From NCBI GenBank assembly GCA_963777735.1, contig CAVZRQ010000008.1:1364001-1428000 (forward strand): 64,000 nucleotides of DNA, read 5' to 3'. A program made the translations under genes and the position numbers. The stretch comes from ZC4RG30 sp963777735. Lineage in GTDB: Bacteria; Pseudomonadota; Gammaproteobacteria; Steroidobacterales; Steroidobacteraceae. Below, one piece after another: positions 1 through 9,309 of the stretch (position 1 is the first letter of the stretch; each line of letters starts with the position of its first letter). The notes beneath the pieces are model-generated. The model was not told the DNA's origin, did not search any database, and worked only from the letters and a program-made list of their open reading frames with translations.

Positions 1-1074
1 CCAGGCATTGCGATCGTCCAGTGCGAGCTTGAGCGACTCTGCAAGCGTATGCAGGTACTGCTCGCTGCCAGGCCGCATTCTTTCGATGCCAGCTGCCTCG
101 AGAATGTTCAGCGTGAGCAACAGCGTCGGGCCCTGGCTCCAGAACCCGGCCTTGTGGATGTCATAGCCCTGGAAGCGCGTGCTGACCGCTGCTTCCAGCC
201 GTCCGCGATAGGTGGCAAGGTCGTCGTAACTGAGGAGCCCTTTGTCGGCCTGCACGGCGGCGGCGATGCGGCGCGCCACATCCCCTTTGTAGAACACATC
301 GCGCCCTGCTTCGATGGCCTGCACGCGGTTGGTGCCCTTGCCGAGCGCAGCACGTTCGCCCGCTGCCATGGCCCGCAGAGTGGCGGCAAGGTTCGGTTGG
401 CGGAAGATCTCGCCGACTTCGGGAATCCGGTCATCCGGAAAATAGGTGCGGCGCGACCATTCCCATTTCACGGTGGCCTCGCGATGATTCTGCATCATCG
501 CGCGCAGCGCCCCGTACATGGGAAATCCATCGGCCAGGCGGATGGCAGGTTCCAGCACCTGCCCCAGCGACATCGTGCCGAAGTTCTGCAGAGCCAGCGC
601 CATGGCATCCACTACCGCAGGCACCGTGCCTGCGTTGGGACCATTGCCCGGTATCACGCCTGCGCCACGGAAATAGGCTGGCGTTGCGGCCTTCGGCGCA
701 CCACCCTGGCCACTGATGACAGTGACCTTGCTGGTGCTGGCCTGATACACGATCGCAGGTGCTTCACCACCCAGACCGAAGTGCGAGATTTCGTTGACCG
801 CAGCGGCGAACACAGCGGCAACGCCTGCATCAAAGGCATTGCCTCCGGCGGCCAGGATGCGCGTGGCGGCCTCCACGGTGTAATGACGGCCCGCGGCGAC
901 GATGCCATGGGTGCCGTACAGTTCCGGTCGCAGGGTTTCCTTCTCCTCGATGCGCCGCCCTCCCGGCGCAATTGCGCCGGAAGCCTGGGGCGCAAGCTGC
1001 GCCGTTGCATTCGCGGACAAGGCCGTCGCTGCGGCGGCGATCGAGAACCTGTGAAAATCACGTCGTGAAGGCAT
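1..1074 (-). CDS. Gamma-glutamyltransferase, Tat-exported, 3' end cut by window edge
   Basis: The reverse strand from the ATG at 1074 reads as an N-terminal 358-residue part of a gamma-glutamyltransferase family Ntn-hydrolase, which would cleave gamma-glutamyl bonds in the periplasm. It begins with a twin-arginine signal (S-R-R-D-F at residues 3-7, then an Ala-rich hydrophobic stretch). Recognisable family segments follow: G-x-x-G-I-V-A-A-G-x-H, A-G-G-N-A-F-D-A, G-L-G-G-E-A-P and Q-G-G-A-P. The autocatalytic Thr region would lie beyond base 1 and cannot be checked. The family identity is firm; the true substrate is unknown. Confidence 0.88.
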   Translation of the reverse strand, partial: MPSRRDFHRFSIAAAATALSANATAQLAPQASGAIAPGGRRIEEKETLRPELYGTHGIVAAGRHYTVEAATRILAAGGNAFDAGVAAVFAAAVNEISHFGLGGEAPAIVYQASTSKVTVISGQGGAPKAATPAYFRGAGVIPGNGPNAGTVPAVVDAMALALQNFGTMSLGQVLEPAIRLADGFPMYGALRAMMQNHREATVKWEWSRRTYFPDDRIPEVGEIFRQPNLAATLRAMAAGERAALGKGTNRVQAIEAGRDVFYKGDVARRIAAAVQADKGLLSYDDLATYRGRLEAAVSTRFQGYDIHKAGFWSQGPTLLLTLNILEAAGIERMRPGSEQYLHTLAESLKLALDDRNAW

Positions 1075-1110
1075 GCCGACTCCCCGTGCTGTTGGCGAAG
1101 GCTAGCGCGT

Positions 1111-1866
1111 TCAGGGGAAGAACGCCTTCCTGATCAACCCGACGGCCACCAGACTGAGCAGGATCCTGAACCCCAGCCGGAACACATTCTCCGGCACGCG
1201 TGTCAGCAGCCGGCTGCCCATGGCGGTGCCGGCAAACCCGGATGCCACCATCATCAGGATCAGCAGCAGGTACTGGCCGAACGCGAACCCCATTGCCACG
1301 AACACGGCCACCTTGAACACGTGCTGGAAGGTCATGAGCATGGCGTGGGTGGCCACGAGCTGGCGCCGGTCGGAGATTCCGCGCACGAACGCCGCCACCA
1401 GCGGGCCCGCCGCGCCAACCACCATTCCCAGCGCAGAAACCACCACTCCACCCACGAACTGCAGGGACCGGCTGGAAGTGATGGCTCTGGGCTGCGGCAA
1501 CCAGGTGGTGATCAGCACGAAGATCCCGATGGCCGCCGTGAACCACTTTTCGGGCAGCAGGTAGGCGAACCGACCGCCGACCACCGAGCCGATCACGGCG
1601 CCCAGCACCAGCCAGAGGATGAGCTTCCACTGGATGTGCTCGCGCTGCACCATCGCACGGCCGGCATTGCTGCCCAGCTGGATGCAGCCATGCACGGGCA
1701 CCACCACCACGGGCGGGAACACCAGCGCCATCGCGGCGATCATCAGCGACCCACCACCGAGCGAGAACGTGGCGGTGATGAGCGAAGTCAGAAAACTCAG
1801 CGCAACCAGTGCCAGCGCCGCCCCTTCTCCGAGCCCAGGTGGCAGCTCAAGCATCGAACGCGACAA
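1111..1866 (-). CDS. TauE/SafE (TSUP) family membrane permease
   Basis: A 251-residue polytopic membrane protein of the TSUP family, which exports sulfite or small organosulfur and carboxylate anions. The first helix region carries the typical small-residue S-L-G-G-G-S-L pattern (about residues 35-41), and the second half repeats the pattern as G-M-V-V-G-A-A-G-P-L, reflecting the two-repeat TSUP fold. Length is normal for the family. It lies downstream of the gamma-glutamyltransferase start and upstream of a divergent lipoprotein gene. The substrate cannot be told from the sequence. Confidence 0.85.
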   Translation of the reverse strand: MSRSMLELPPGLGEGAALALVALSFLTSLITATFSLGGGSLMIAAMALVFPPVVVVPVHGCIQLGSNAGRAMVQREHIQWKLILWLVLGAVIGSVVGGRFAYLLPEKWFTAAIGIFVLITTWLPQPRAITSSRSLQFVGGVVVSALGMVVGAAGPLVAAFVRGISDRRQLVATHAMLMTFQHVFKVAVFVAMGFAFGQYLLLILMMVASGFAGTAMGSRLLTRVPENVFRLGFRILLSLVAVGLIRKAFFP

Positions 1867-1941
1867 CAGGCATAGAATCGACCCGCGGGGGCCGGGCGAC
1901 AGTCAGGCAAGCGATTGGGAAATACAACAAGAGGAACCGTC

Positions 1942-3024
1942 ATGCTCATCAGGAACTCGGGGAAATTCTACGCTGCCGCAGTGGCAACCGCTGCTGCTCT
2001 GGCACTCGGCGCATGCAGCAAGCCATCGGAGCCGACGGCCGAGGGTGCCGCCGCCGTTGCCTGCAATCGGCAATGCCTGATCGACGCAACGGATGCCTAT
2101 GTAGCCGCGCTGGTTGCACACGATCCAGCCAAGGCGCCACTCGCTGACGAACTCGTGTTCGTCGAGAACGTCACGAAGATGAAGCCTGGTGAAGGGCTTT
2201 GGAAAAGCATCGTGACAGGACCTGACTCCTTCGCCATCCACGTGCCCGACGAAACAAACCAGACGGTCGGATATCTCGCGATGATGACCTACATGGCGCC
2301 GCCAACCGCGCCGCAGGGCTCATCTCCCGAGCAGCGGGCCGAGTTCGCTGCCAGGAACGCCCCGGTCGAACAGCCGGTGATTGTTGCCTTCCGCCTGCAG
2401 TTCGATGGCAAGGGCAAGATCAAGGAAGCCGAGCATCTGTACTCTGGCGTGCGGGAGGCCCAGATGGTGAACCTGCTGACGCCACGCCCCGGCATCTTCA
2501 CCGAGATCCCCGAGGCTCAACGCAAGTCACATGACGAACTGATCAAGATTGGTTTGTCGTACTACGATGCGCTGGATGACAACAACGGCGAGCTGACGCC
2601 TTTCGCGCCTGATTGCGAACGACATGAAAACGGCATGATCACTGCCAGCGACAAGCCATCCACCGCGCCTGCCGTCCCGGGCACGACACCCACTCCGCAG
2701 GTGGCGCGCGACTGCCGCCAGCAGCTCAACAGCAATACATTCCAGTACATCGACCGCATCGAGAACCGCCGTGTGTTCGCTGCGGATCCGCAGACGGGAC
2801 TCGTGATGGGCCTTTCGCACTTCCGGCATCCAATGGACAACCTTCCCTATCAGGTGAAGGCAATGGATGGCACCACCATCGAGCGCAACAAGAAGAACCT
2901 GGCTTTTGCGCCCTTCGACCTGCCGGCGGCACACATCTACAAGATCGGCGCGGATGGACTGATGCACGAGATCGAAGCAATGGGCTTCACTGCGCCATAC
3001 AACTCGCCCACCGGCTGGGAATGA
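1942..3024 (+). CDS. Lipoprotein of unknown function, possibly NTF2-like
   Basis: A 360-residue exported lipoprotein: a hydrophobic signal ends in the lipobox L-G-A-C with Cys25. I chose the ATG at 1942 because GAGGAA lies just upstream and the signal peptide starts there; an in-frame start at 1915 would add nine residues before the signal. The N-terminal third (C-L-I-D-A-T-D-A-Y, then an A-x-H-D-P turn and E-N-V-T-K-M-K-P-G-E-G-L-W) resembles NTF2/SnoaL-like domains, which is inference. No catalytic motif is recognised. It is transcribed divergently from the TSUP permease. Confidence 0.75.
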   Translation: MLIRNSGKFYAAAVATAAALALGACSKPSEPTAEGAAAVACNRQCLIDATDAYVAALVAHDPAKAPLADELVFVENVTKMKPGEGLWKSIVTGPDSFAIHVPDETNQTVGYLAMMTYMAPPTAPQGSSPEQRAEFAARNAPVEQPVIVAFRLQFDGKGKIKEAEHLYSGVREAQMVNLLTPRPGIFTEIPEAQRKSHDELIKIGLSYYDALDDNNGELTPFAPDCERHENGMITASDKPSTAPAVPGTTPTPQVARDCRQQLNSNTFQYIDRIENRRVFAADPQTGLVMGLSHFRHPMDNLPYQVKAMDGTTIERNKKNLAFAPFDLPAAHIYKIGADGLMHEIEAMGFTAPYNSPTGWE

Positions 3025-3048
3025 AGGGATAGAACGAACGGGGGCGAG

Positions 3049-3984
3049 CTAACTCAGTACCACGTGCTGGAGTGGCCGCCCCGCAAAATGATCTTCCAGA
3101 CTCGCGAGAACCATGGCACCCATGCGGGCCCGCGTCTCGTGCGTGGCGGTGCCTATATGCGGCGTCAGCACGACTGAACCGGATCGCAGCAGGAACTCGG
3201 GGATCACCGGCTGCCCCTCGATGACATCCAGCCCGGCTCCTGCGATCCGCCCTTCCGCCAGCGCTGAAACCAGCGCCTGCGTGTCCACCACAGATCCGCG
3301 AGCGACATTGATGAGCACACCTTCTGGTCCCAGCTTGTCGAGCACGCGCGCATTGATCAGGTGATGCGTGGCAGGACCGCCTGAACAACAGACCACCAGC
3401 ACGTCGGAATCCAGTGCCAGTTGCTCGAGGTTGCCCACGTATTCGTAGGGCACAACGGGCTTGGGCCTTGGGCCGAACCACTTCACCTTCATTCGGGAAA
3501 CTTCTGCGCGGCGCGCGACCGCAGCCCCTATGCCGCCGAGCCCGACGATACCCACCGTCTTGCCTGCCAGCGAGCGGGAGAGTGGAAAAGCGCCCTTGCT
3601 CCATTCTCCTGCCAGCACAAACTGGTTTGCTTCCTTCACGCGGCGCAGCCGGTCCATCATCAACGCCATGGCAAGGTCGGCCACATCATCGGTGATGACA
3701 CCCGGGGTGTTGGTGACGGCGATGTTGCGGGCGCGCGCTGCATCCAGATCCAGTGCGTCCAGTCCGATGCCGAGGCTCGCGATGATCTCGAGGTTTGGAA
3801 AACAGTCCATCAGCGCTTTCTCGGCGCCACGGATTCCATTGGTCACCAGGGCTCGCACGCGCGATCGCGCCCCCTCATCCAGGGCTGGCGGATTGCCATC
3901 TCCCAGATGGATGACGTATGGGCCACGCAGCAGATCACCCAGCTCCAGTGGTATGCGGACGGCCACAAAGACTTCGGGCTTCAT
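3049..3984 (-). CDS. D-isomer-specific 2-hydroxyacid dehydrogenase (NAD(P)-dependent)
   Basis: A 311-residue enzyme that interconverts 2-hydroxyacids and 2-ketoacids. The Rossmann motif G-L-G-G-I-G is at residues 148-153. The catalytic triad is visible: Arg229 (N-V-A-R-G), Glu256 (D-V-I-E) and His276 (L-T-P-H-I-G). The start is the ATG that overlaps the stop of the upstream dehydratase gene as ATGA, implying translational coupling. A dehydratase of sugar acids followed by a ketoacid/hydroxyacid dehydrogenase suggests one short pathway. The closest subgroup looks like hydroxypyruvate/glyoxylate reductases, but the substrate is not fixed. Confidence 0.92.
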   Translation of the reverse strand: MKPEVFVAVRIPLELGDLLRGPYVIHLGDGNPPALDEGARSRVRALVTNGIRGAEKALMDCFPNLEIIASLGIGLDALDLDAARARNIAVTNTPGVITDDVADLAMALMMDRLRRVKEANQFVLAGEWSKGAFPLSRSLAGKTVGIVGLGGIGAAVARRAEVSRMKVKWFGPRPKPVVPYEYVGNLEQLALDSDVLVVCCSGGPATHHLINARVLDKLGPEGVLINVARGSVVDTQALVSALAEGRIAGAGLDVIEGQPVIPEFLLRSGSVVLTPHIGTATHETRARMGAMVLASLEDHFAGRPLQHVVLS

Positions 3985-5678
3985 TCGTAAGGCCACTCGA
4001 CCGCGCCGGAATGGGTTACGGCGCCCAGGCAGGCCGGCCCAACCAGTTTCTCGTATTTCTCCAGCACGCCCGCCAATGCCGCCCTCTGCCGGGGTTGCCA
4101 GGCAGCGCGTCGCGCGGCAAGCACGCTTTCGGAGAGCTGCACGCTCAAGGTGCCCGCTGCGGCATCGATCGCGATGATGTCCCCGTCCTTCAACAGGGCA
4201 ATCGGACCACCCACGGCAGCTTCCGGACCCACATAACCGATGCACATGCCGCGGGTGGCGCCGGAAAAGCGCCCGTCCGTGAGCAGCGCAACCTTCTCGC
4301 CCATGCCCTGGCCATAGATGGCCGCCGTGACACTCAGCATTTCGCGCATGCCGGGGCCACCCTTCGGCCCTTCGTTGCGGATGACCAGTACTTCGCCATC
4401 GCGGTAACTGCGGGTGGCTACGGCCTGCATGCAGGCCTCTTCGCAATCGAACACCCGCGCGGGCCCCGTGAGCTGCAGGGATTTCAGACCCGCAGTCTTG
4501 AGCAGCGCGCCATCGGGTGCCAGGTTGCCGCGCAGCACGCACACCCCGCCGGTGCGACTCAGTGCATCGTCGGACTTCAGCACTACGGCTCCGTCTGGAT
4601 CCGTCGCGCCGTGCAGCGCTGTCTGGAGATCCATACCCCCAAGCGTGAGCACATCACCGTGCAGGAAACCACCCTTGAGCAGCTCGGCCAGTACGGTTGG
4701 CACACCGCCGACGTGGTACAGGTCGCGCGCCAGATAACGACCACCCGGCGAGAGGCTCGCGATCAGCGGCGTGCGCGCGAAAACGGCAGAGACGTCTTCC
4801 ATGCTGAATGAAAGCCCGGCTTCGTGGGCGATGGCGGGAATATGCAGGGCCGCATTGGTGGAACCGCCGGTTGCCGCCACTGCAGCACAGGCGTTTTCCA
4901 GGCTCTTGCGGGTCACCAGATCGCGCGGCAGAGGCCCGCCATTGGCGAGGATACCCATGACTGTCTCGCCCGCGCGTCGCGCCAGCGCGAGGCGCTCGCT
5001 GTAGACCGCTGGAATCATTGCAGAACCCAGCGGCGACAAACCCAGGGCCTCACCCACCATGGCCATCGTGTTGGCCGTGAACTGCCCGGCGCAGGCGCCG
5101 ATGGTCGGTGTGCAGGACCGTTCGAGCGTGTTCAGGTTCGCAGCGGACAGGGCACCGGTCTGCACACTGCCAACGGCCTCGATGACATCCAGGATCGTTG
5201 CGTCACCGCCCGGCTTCCGGCCGGGCAACATGGCCCCGCCATAGAGAAATACGGCAGGCACGTTGAGCCTGACCATGGCCATCATCAAGCCTGGCAGGGT
5301 TTTGTCACAGCCACCGAACCCCACCAGCGCGTCATAGCCATGTCCGCGCACAACCAGCTCGACGCTGTCCGCAATGAGCTCGCGCGACAGCAGACTCATG
5401 CGCATGCCGGCATGGTTCATGGAAGTGCCGTCGGAAACGGACACGGTCGTGAACTGGATCGGGACGCCGCCCGCTGCCGCGACACCCAGCCGGGTCTGAT
5501 CGGCCTGAGGGAGCAGCGACATGGAACAAGGCGTGTTCTCGCCGGCGGTTGTCACGATGCCGACGAAGGACTTCGCGAAGTCCCCGTCATCCAGACCTGT
5601 GGCACGCAGGAAGGCGCGATGCGAAGCCCGATCCGGCCCTTCCGTTACGACCCGGGAGCGATGTTTATGCAGCGACAT
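3981..5678 (-). CDS. Dihydroxy-acid dehydratase family (IlvD/Edd) enzyme
   Basis: A 565-residue Fe-S dehydratase of the IlvD/Edd family. Three cysteines sit where the family binds its iron-sulfur cluster: Cys51 (N-T-P-C), Cys124 (G-G-C-D-K) and Cys196 (G-A-C-A-G-Q); Asp83, Asp125 and Lys126 fit the Mg site. It could be the valine/isoleucine pathway enzyme or a sugar-acid dehydratase. The neighbouring 2-hydroxyacid dehydrogenase and the absence of other branched-chain amino acid genes in view make a sugar-acid role plausible. It starts 21 nt after the DUF3297 gene and overlaps the dehydrogenase by 4 nt. Confidence 0.9.
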   Translation of the reverse strand: MSLHKHRSRVVTEGPDRASHRAFLRATGLDDGDFAKSFVGIVTTAGENTPCSMSLLPQADQTRLGVAAAGGVPIQFTTVSVSDGTSMNHAGMRMSLLSRELIADSVELVVRGHGYDALVGFGGCDKTLPGLMMAMVRLNVPAVFLYGGAMLPGRKPGGDATILDVIEAVGSVQTGALSAANLNTLERSCTPTIGACAGQFTANTMAMVGEALGLSPLGSAMIPAVYSERLALARRAGETVMGILANGGPLPRDLVTRKSLENACAAVAATGGSTNAALHIPAIAHEAGLSFSMEDVSAVFARTPLIASLSPGGRYLARDLYHVGGVPTVLAELLKGGFLHGDVLTLGGMDLQTALHGATDPDGAVVLKSDDALSRTGGVCVLRGNLAPDGALLKTAGLKSLQLTGPARVFDCEEACMQAVATRSYRDGEVLVIRNEGPKGGPGMREMLSVTAAIYGQGMGEKVALLTDGRFSGATRGMCIGYVGPEAAVGGPIALLKDGDIIAIDAAAGTLSVQLSESVLAARRAAWQPRQRAALAGVLEKYEKLVGPACLGAVTHSGAVEWPYE

Positions 5679-5699
5679 CGGCAGAGTTCCGGGAGGCGC

Positions 5700-5936
5700 T
5701 CAGTCCTTGAAGAAGGGTTCGACCGTGCCCTTGAGCTGGATCGTCAGCGGTTTGCCGCGCCGGTCGAGCGTCTTGCCGACCGCCGTGCGGATCCAGCCTT
5801 CTGAAACACAATACTCTTCGACATTCGTGCGCTCCGCGCCATTGAAGCGGATGCCGACGTCCCGGGACAGGACTTTCTCATCGTAGTAGCGGCTGGAGGG
5901 ATCAACACTCAGGCGATCAGGTAGCGTATCGGTCAC
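5700..5936 (-). CDS. DUF3297 family small protein
   Basis: A 78-residue protein matching the conserved small family DUF3297: D-R-L-S-x-D-P near the start, G-I-R-F-N-G-x-E-x-T-N-V-E-E-Y-C-V-S-E-G-W in the centre, and a K-G-x-V-E-P-x-F end. It starts at a GTG (5936) with GGAG about 14 nt upstream. It is the first gene of an apparent operon with the dehydratase and dehydrogenase. No function is known for the family; it is normally a single stand-alone domain of this length. Confidence 0.88.
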   Translation of the reverse strand: MTDTLPDRLSVDPSSRYYDEKVLSRDVGIRFNGAERTNVEEYCVSEGWIRTAVGKTLDRRGKPLTIQLKGTVEPFFKD

Positions 5937-6008
5937 GACTTCACATCTCCGGGGGGAGGCGGAAAGATACAGCCTGAGCGCCTTCGGCGCAGCACATTTG
6001 CCCGGGTG

Positions 6009-6563
6009 TCAGGCCCCGAGCGTCAGGTCATTGCCGCGTGACCACCGGGATTCAGGATCTTTCCGGTGCGACGGCTGTGGCGCCTGCCCGTTGATGGCGG
6101 GATGAACGGCCCCGCCCGGGGGTTCCAGCGGTATGGCTATGCAAAGGCGTCTGAAGTCAGCAGAGAGCACCGGAATCCGGCGCCTCACCGTTTCGGAATA
6201 ATCGGAATCGGAAAGCAGCAGCACCTCGCTGACTGCGCCGGGCGGATTGACGCTTTTCCAGAACTTTGTGTATTCCCGCAAGCGGTCTGCCACGACGGGG
6301 ACACCAATGCGACCCTTGCCGACCGTAACGATGACCAGACTCGGGTTTGCCCTGGCATCACGACAGTACTTCTCGGCTCGCTGATAGCACCCGATCACGG
6401 CAGTGAGGTCGCTGCGGGGCTCATTCTCGATGATGAGGCAAAGTTTGCCTTCCTGAGTAGCGGTGAGGTCGGGCTGATAACCTTCTGCCAGAGCTTCGCC
6501 GCGACTGCGCACGGCCATCGTACCCAACCGGTGATCCAGGGACTGGAATTGACTCTCTCTCAT
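6009..6563 (-). CDS. Hypothetical protein, possible PD-(D/E)XK-like fold
   Basis: An open frame of about 184 residues with protein-like composition. A central stretch reads G-Y-Q-P-D followed about twelve residues later by L-I-I-E-N-E, which resembles the PD ... ExK pattern of nuclease-like folds with Asn in place of Lys; this is inference. The C-terminal 35 residues are polar and likely disordered. The start is uncertain: the ATG at 6563 was chosen because upstream codons overlap the regulatory region of the divergent response regulator gene, but the frame stays open to 6671 and no clear ribosome site is seen. Confidence 0.5.
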   Translation of the reverse strand: MRESQFQSLDHRLGTMAVRSRGEALAEGYQPDLTATQEGKLCLIIENEPRSDLTAVIGCYQRAEKYCRDARANPSLVIVTVGKGRIGVPVVADRLREYTKFWKSVNPPGAVSEVLLLSDSDYSETVRRRIPVLSADFRRLCIAIPLEPPGGAVHPAINGQAPQPSHRKDPESRWSRGNDLTLGA

Positions 6564-6795
6564 GGCAGGATCGGTTCCATTCCTTGTGAACTCGGCGCCT
6601 ATACTGTGACTGGTACGGCAGGCATCACAGGAAGTGTCGGGGCCTTCCCGATGGTTGAATAGACAACGCATGACTAATCCAAAGTTTAGGTCTGCGGGGT
6701 TGGCAGGTCCGGCGGATCAACCTACTGTCCATGGTGTGCCGCAAAACAAGAACGAACTGCCCCACGCGCCCTCCGGCCAGGAGCAGCCCACATCG

Positions 6796-7434
6796 ATGAA
6801 TCTGCTGCTCGTCGACGATCACGCGCTGTTCCGCGAAGGCCTGCGGGCGCTGCTGGCCAACATCAGTCCGGAGGTCGTCGCCTTCGAATCCGCCTCCGTG
6901 GCGGGTGCCATTGATGAGTGCCGCAGCACGATCTTCCGCATGGTGTTGCTGGATCTTGGCCTGACGCACTCGGGCGGGCTCGACACCCTGGAACAGTTCC
7001 GCAACTCGGTGCCGACGGTACCGGTCATCGTGCTGTCGGGCGAACAGGATCCGGCGCTGATCCGCAGCGCCATCGAAACTGGTGCCGTGGGTTTCATCCC
7101 GAAATCCCACACGGCGGAACTGATGGTGGCGGCACTGCGCTTCGTGCTGGCCGGCGGTGTCTATCTGCCCATGGGCGTGCTCGAGGACGAACGCTGCAGC
7201 ACGCCCAGTGCAGCGCCGCCAGGCGGCGGACGGTTCCAGCTGCTCTCGCCGCGACAGCAGCAGGTGGCGCGACTGCTGCTGCAGGGGCAGTCGAACAAGG
7301 CCATCGCGCGGAGGCTGGATCTGTCAGAAGGCACGGTGAAGGCCCATGTCTCGGCGATCTACCAGATCATCGGCGCGCGCAATCGTGTCGATGCGGTGAC
7401 TCTGGCCGCGAAGAGCGGCTTCTCGGTGATGTAG
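6796..7434 (+). CDS. LuxR/NarL-type response regulator
   Basis: A two-domain response regulator of 212 residues. The receiver domain (1-120) has the acidic pocket Asp7-Asp8, phosphoacceptor Asp53 (V-L-L-D-L-G-L) and Lys103 (P-K-S-H). The C-terminal LuxR helix-turn-helix (about 149-205) contains L-S-P-R-Q-Q-Q-V-A-R and the recognition segment S-E-G-T-V-K-A-H-V. I placed the start at 6796 (AGGAG about 12 nt upstream), where the receiver fold begins; the frame is open from 6634 and an ATG at 6670 would add 42 unstructured residues. It lies 6 nt before a hybrid kinase, its probable partner. Confidence 0.85.
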   Translation: MNLLLVDDHALFREGLRALLANISPEVVAFESASVAGAIDECRSTIFRMVLLDLGLTHSGGLDTLEQFRNSVPTVPVIVLSGEQDPALIRSAIETGAVGFIPKSHTAELMVAALRFVLAGGVYLPMGVLEDERCSTPSAAPPGGGRFQLLSPRQQQVARLLLQGQSNKAIARRLDLSEGTVKAHVSAIYQIIGARNRVDAVTLAAKSGFSVM

Positions 7435-7440
7435 CAGGCG

Positions 7441-9267
7441 GTGGCACGGCACTCCGAGATCGCGTCCCGCCAGGGACCGGGGCAGGAAGTCGAGTCGGAG
7501 AACCGCGCGCGACTGCGCATGATCTCTGCGCAGTCGGAGAACGCCAATCCCATCGTGGCCCTGGCTGCGCTGGTGCTGATCTACACCATGTATGGCCGGG
7601 TCGAGACGCAGGGCCTGCTGATCTGGGCCGCGTTCATGGGGATTACGGCGGTCTGGCGCTTCCTGATCTCGCGCCGGATCAGGGCGCGCGTGCCAGAGGC
7701 TCGGGAATCGGAGCTGCGCCGCTACGAGAGAATACTGCTCGAGGGTACGGCCATCAGCGCGGTGGCCATGGGCAGCGCCTTCTGGCTCATCGCGCTGAGC
7801 GGCGATCTCTATGCACGCATGGTGGTGACGCTGATCTCGATGGTGCACATGGTGGCGGTGCTGCTTTACCTGACACCGCATTTCAAGGACCGGCTCATCC
7901 GCACGGCGGGCAACGTTGGCCAGGGCATGCTGTTCTGGCTGGGGCTGGGCACTGGCGAAGCACCCTACTGGGAAGTGCTGGTGGTGTACGTGGGCCTGTT
8001 CTGGTGCATCCTGGTGTTCGGACGCGAGCAATTGCGGCAGTTCCACGAGTCCCTGCGCGTGCGCAATGAAAATGCGGCGCTGCTGCAGCAGCTTGAGGCC
8101 GATCGCGAGGTCATCCAGAGCGCGCTCACCGAGGCGCGCCAGGCCAACGAGGGCAAGAGTCGCTTTCTGGCCGCAGCCAGCCATGACCTGCGCCAGCCGC
8201 TGCATGCGCTGACCATGTTCCTCGGCACGCTCAGCTTTCATGTAACCACCGACGACGCGCGACGGCTGCTGGGCCGCGTGCAGGACACCGTGCGCATGCT
8301 CGAGGAGCAGTTCAACAGCCTGCTCGACATGTCGCGCTTCGACGTGGGTGCCGTGAAGGCCGATCAGCGACCCTTCCGCCTTGATGCCACCGTGCAGAGA
8401 GTGGTGGAGGAATTCCGGCCGGTGGCCGAAGCACGCTCGCTGCGGCTGACAGTGGAGACCAGGATCGCGATGGCGCAATCGGACCCTGTGCTGATCAGTC
8501 GCCTGCTGCGCAATCTGGTCGACAACGCAGTGAAATACACGTCCGAGGGCGCAGTGGTCGTACGCCTGACCGGGCAGGACGGCGCCTGGACAGTGGAAGT
8601 GGCAGACACGGGCCCCGGCATCGCGCTCGATCAACAGCAACGCATCTTCGATGAATACGTGCAGCTCGCAAACCCGGCCCGACAGCGCCGGCATGGCGTG
8701 GGCCTGGGGCTCGCCATCGTCAAGCGCATCGACAAGCTGCTGGGCCTGCAACTGCAACTTCGCTCGATACCAGGCCAGGGATCCAGCTTCAGCATTGTGG
8801 TTTCCGCGGCCAGTGAGGAGGCTGCAGATTCGCAACTCCACCCCGCCGTGGATTCAACTGCATTCCGCACCCATGCGCTGATCTGGGCGCTGGATGACGA
8901 CCCCATGGTGCTCGACAGCCTGCGCGCGCAGCTCGAGGCCTGGGGCGCGCGCGTCCGTACATTCACGCGTGCCGAGGATCTGCTCGCCACCGCAGCGGGC
9001 GATGACGCCAGGCCCGACTGGGTACTCACAGACGACATGCTCGGGACCACACTGAGCGGCCTGCAGGCCGCGCAACTGCTGGCGCGCGATCATGGCATCC
9101 GCAATGTGTGCCTGATTACCGGCAATACGGAACCCGAACGGCTTGCACTGCTGCGGGCCAGCGGCTTCGCCGTGATCGTGAAACCCGCGACGCCCGAGCA
9201 GCTGATCGCAGTGATTGGCAGACCTGCATCCTGGCAGGCCGACCTGGATCCGGCGTCCCTGGATTAG
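7441..9267 (+). CDS. Membrane hybrid sensor histidine kinase with C-terminal receiver
   Basis: A 608-residue hybrid kinase starting at GTG 7441. Residues about 35-195 hold several hydrophobic segments forming a membrane sensor, followed by a coiled coil (200-240). The H-box A-S-H-D-L-R-Q-P-L-H places the phospho-His at 248. The ATPase domain shows the N-box around Asn362 and glycine boxes D-T-G-P-G-I and G-V-G-L-G-L. A C-terminal receiver (about 478-595) has Asp485-487, phosphoacceptor Asp531 and Lys581. The H-box type matches FixL-like kinases that end in a receiver. Its 6-nt spacing from the LuxR regulator indicates a cognate pair; the signal is unknown. Confidence 0.92.
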   Translation: MARHSEIASRQGPGQEVESENRARLRMISAQSENANPIVALAALVLIYTMYGRVETQGLLIWAAFMGITAVWRFLISRRIRARVPEARESELRRYERILLEGTAISAVAMGSAFWLIALSGDLYARMVVTLISMVHMVAVLLYLTPHFKDRLIRTAGNVGQGMLFWLGLGTGEAPYWEVLVVYVGLFWCILVFGREQLRQFHESLRVRNENAALLQQLEADREVIQSALTEARQANEGKSRFLAAASHDLRQPLHALTMFLGTLSFHVTTDDARRLLGRVQDTVRMLEEQFNSLLDMSRFDVGAVKADQRPFRLDATVQRVVEEFRPVAEARSLRLTVETRIAMAQSDPVLISRLLRNLVDNAVKYTSEGAVVVRLTGQDGAWTVEVADTGPGIALDQQQRIFDEYVQLANPARQRRHGVGLGLAIVKRIDKLLGLQLQLRSIPGQGSSFSIVVSAASEEAADSQLHPAVDSTAFRTHALIWALDDDPMVLDSLRAQLEAWGARVRTFTRAEDLLATAAGDDARPDWVLTDDMLGTTLSGLQAAQLLARDHGIRNVCLITGNTEPERLALLRASGFAVIVKPATPEQLIAVIGRPASWQADLDPASLD

Positions 9268-9309
9268 CGCGCCGCAACTTCGTTGCGCGCAGCTGGCCGG
9301 CAGCTGTTG

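Noticed and set aside
49..1068. A 339-codon frame on the + strand at the left edge
   Set aside because: It lies fully antisense to the gamma-glutamyltransferase, which has a clear family pattern; the antisense product is rich in His/Arg/Gly with no domain.
6066..6662. A 198-codon + strand frame opposite the 6009-6563 gene
   Set aside because: The reverse strand gives more protein-like sequence with normal strand and helix patterns; the + product is not protein-like. Some doubt remains.
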